Assembly: GCA_023245915.1 (NCBI GenBank)
Contig: JAHFJK010000013.1
Location: forward strand, 10,046 to 17,831
Source: Candidatus Doudnabacteria bacterium
GTDB lineage: Bacteria > Patescibacteriota > Doudnabacteria > UBA920
Reading direction: 5' to 3'
DNA: 7,786 nt
Shown: positions 7,300 to 7,786 of the stretch, one piece after another
Numbering within the stretch: position 1 is the first letter of the stretch
How the letters are laid out: the number at the start of each line of letters is the position of its first letter
Made by a program: the position numbers and the translations under genes
The notes under the pieces: generated by a model
What the model saw: the letters and a program-made list of their open reading frames with translations, nothing else
Told to the model about the DNA's origin: nothing
Database searches by the model: none

Positions 7300-7321
7300 A
7301 AAAAATCATTAAATATTACTT

Positions 7322-7786
7322 ATGAAAAAATTTTTCCTGTTATTTTTAGCAGTTTTAACATTGACGGCATTGTTTGCGCCCTCTGCCAATGTTAAAGCGC
7401 TTTTTAGTTCAGAGCTGGCTAAACCAGGCCAGGTATTAGGCCAATCTACTTACGACACAACTACTTTATTTAAAGCCAGTAATTTAGTGCTGTCAGTTAC
7501 GCCTTTCGATTTTGATCCAGGCACCGGCAAATGGAATTACCAGGTTAACTGGAAACGCCTGGCCAACCGCACCGGTTCCATCTACATTAACGGTAATTTA
7601 TTTTATGATGATGCTTACGGCGAATGGTCAAACCACACCGGATATACTTTAGATCCAAGTACAACTTACAGAATAGTTTTTTATTCTTTAAAAAATGGCA
7701 GGGGTGTGCGTATTGCCAACCGCACTTTTAAGACTTTGCCGGCAGAGCAGGACGTGCCTGACACAGAGGACAACGATTCAACCACT
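7322..7786 (+). CDS. Secreted protein with fibronectin/Ig-like beta domain (3' partial)
   Basis: No family can be named. The first 155 residues are in the window. A typical signal peptide is present: KK at 2-3, a hydrophobic core at 4-19, and a likely cleavage after A26 in the VKA context. A short linker leads to a beta-rich region at about 54-139 containing LVLSVTPFDFD, WNYQVNWKRL and LDPSTTYRIVFYSLKNG, and ending RTFKTLP. This resembles a fibronectin type III or bacterial Ig fold (the DPSTTYRI segment is reminiscent of FN3 'L.P.T.Y.v'). An acidic, Thr-containing tail (EQDVPDTEDNDSTT) looks like the start of an interdomain linker, so more domains probably follow outside the window. An in-frame TAA at 7310-7312 fixes ATG 7322 as the start. 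It is divergent from pbpC and sits behind its own promoter. It is probably exported to the cell surface; a link to A2M/PBP1C is possible but unsupported. Confidence 0.85.
   Translation, partial: MKKFFLLFLAVLTLTALFAPSANVKALFSSELAKPGQVLGQSTYDTTTLFKASNLVLSVTPFDFDPGTGKWNYQVNWKRLANRTGSIYINGNLFYDDAYGEWSNHTGYTLDPSTTYRIVFYSLKNGRGVRIANRTFKTLPAEQDVPDTEDNDSTT

Overview
The window holds two complete or nearly complete envelope genes and the start of a third. On the + strand is a very long alpha-2-macroglobulin (A2M) family protein, cut at its 5' end by the window edge. It meets a convergent, complete bifunctional penicillin-binding protein of the PBP1C type on the - strand, with only 2 nt between the stop codons. 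Upstream of pbpC, and divergent from it, a third gene begins on the + strand. It encodes a signal-peptide-bearing protein with a fibronectin/Ig-like beta domain and runs off the right edge. No RNA genes, CRISPR arrays, insertion sequences or phage genes are visible.

The organism is certainly bacterial. It is moderately AT-rich, uses the standard bacterial code with TAA stops, and neither visible start has a Shine-Dalgarno sequence. This style, the dense packing and a short palindromic element lying inside a coding region lead me to suspect a Patescibacteria/CPR (Parcubacteria-like) genome. That is inference; no taxonomic marker gene is present.

Layout: 1-5084 (+) A2M; 5085-5086 gap, at the centre of a perfect 12-bp palindrome that contains both stop codons; 5087-7237 (-) PBP1C; 7238-7321 divergent intergenic region with a strong-looking extended -10 sigma70 promoter facing right; 7322-7786 (+) secreted protein, 3' truncated. 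No stretch over 300 bp lacks a gene.

The A2M-PBP1C pair is a known bacterial association (E. coli yfhM-pbpC). The A2M is thought to trap attacking proteases through a bait region and a reactive thioester, and PBP1C is proposed to repair peptidoglycan. Here both halves look catalytically intact: a CTEQ thioester, GT51 motifs, and SxxK/SxN/KTG. The pair is convergent rather than co-directional. The most unusual sequence feature is a roughly 30-bp nest of overlapping dyads translated in-frame inside pbpC, resembling protein-coding palindromic repeats such as those described in Rickettsia.
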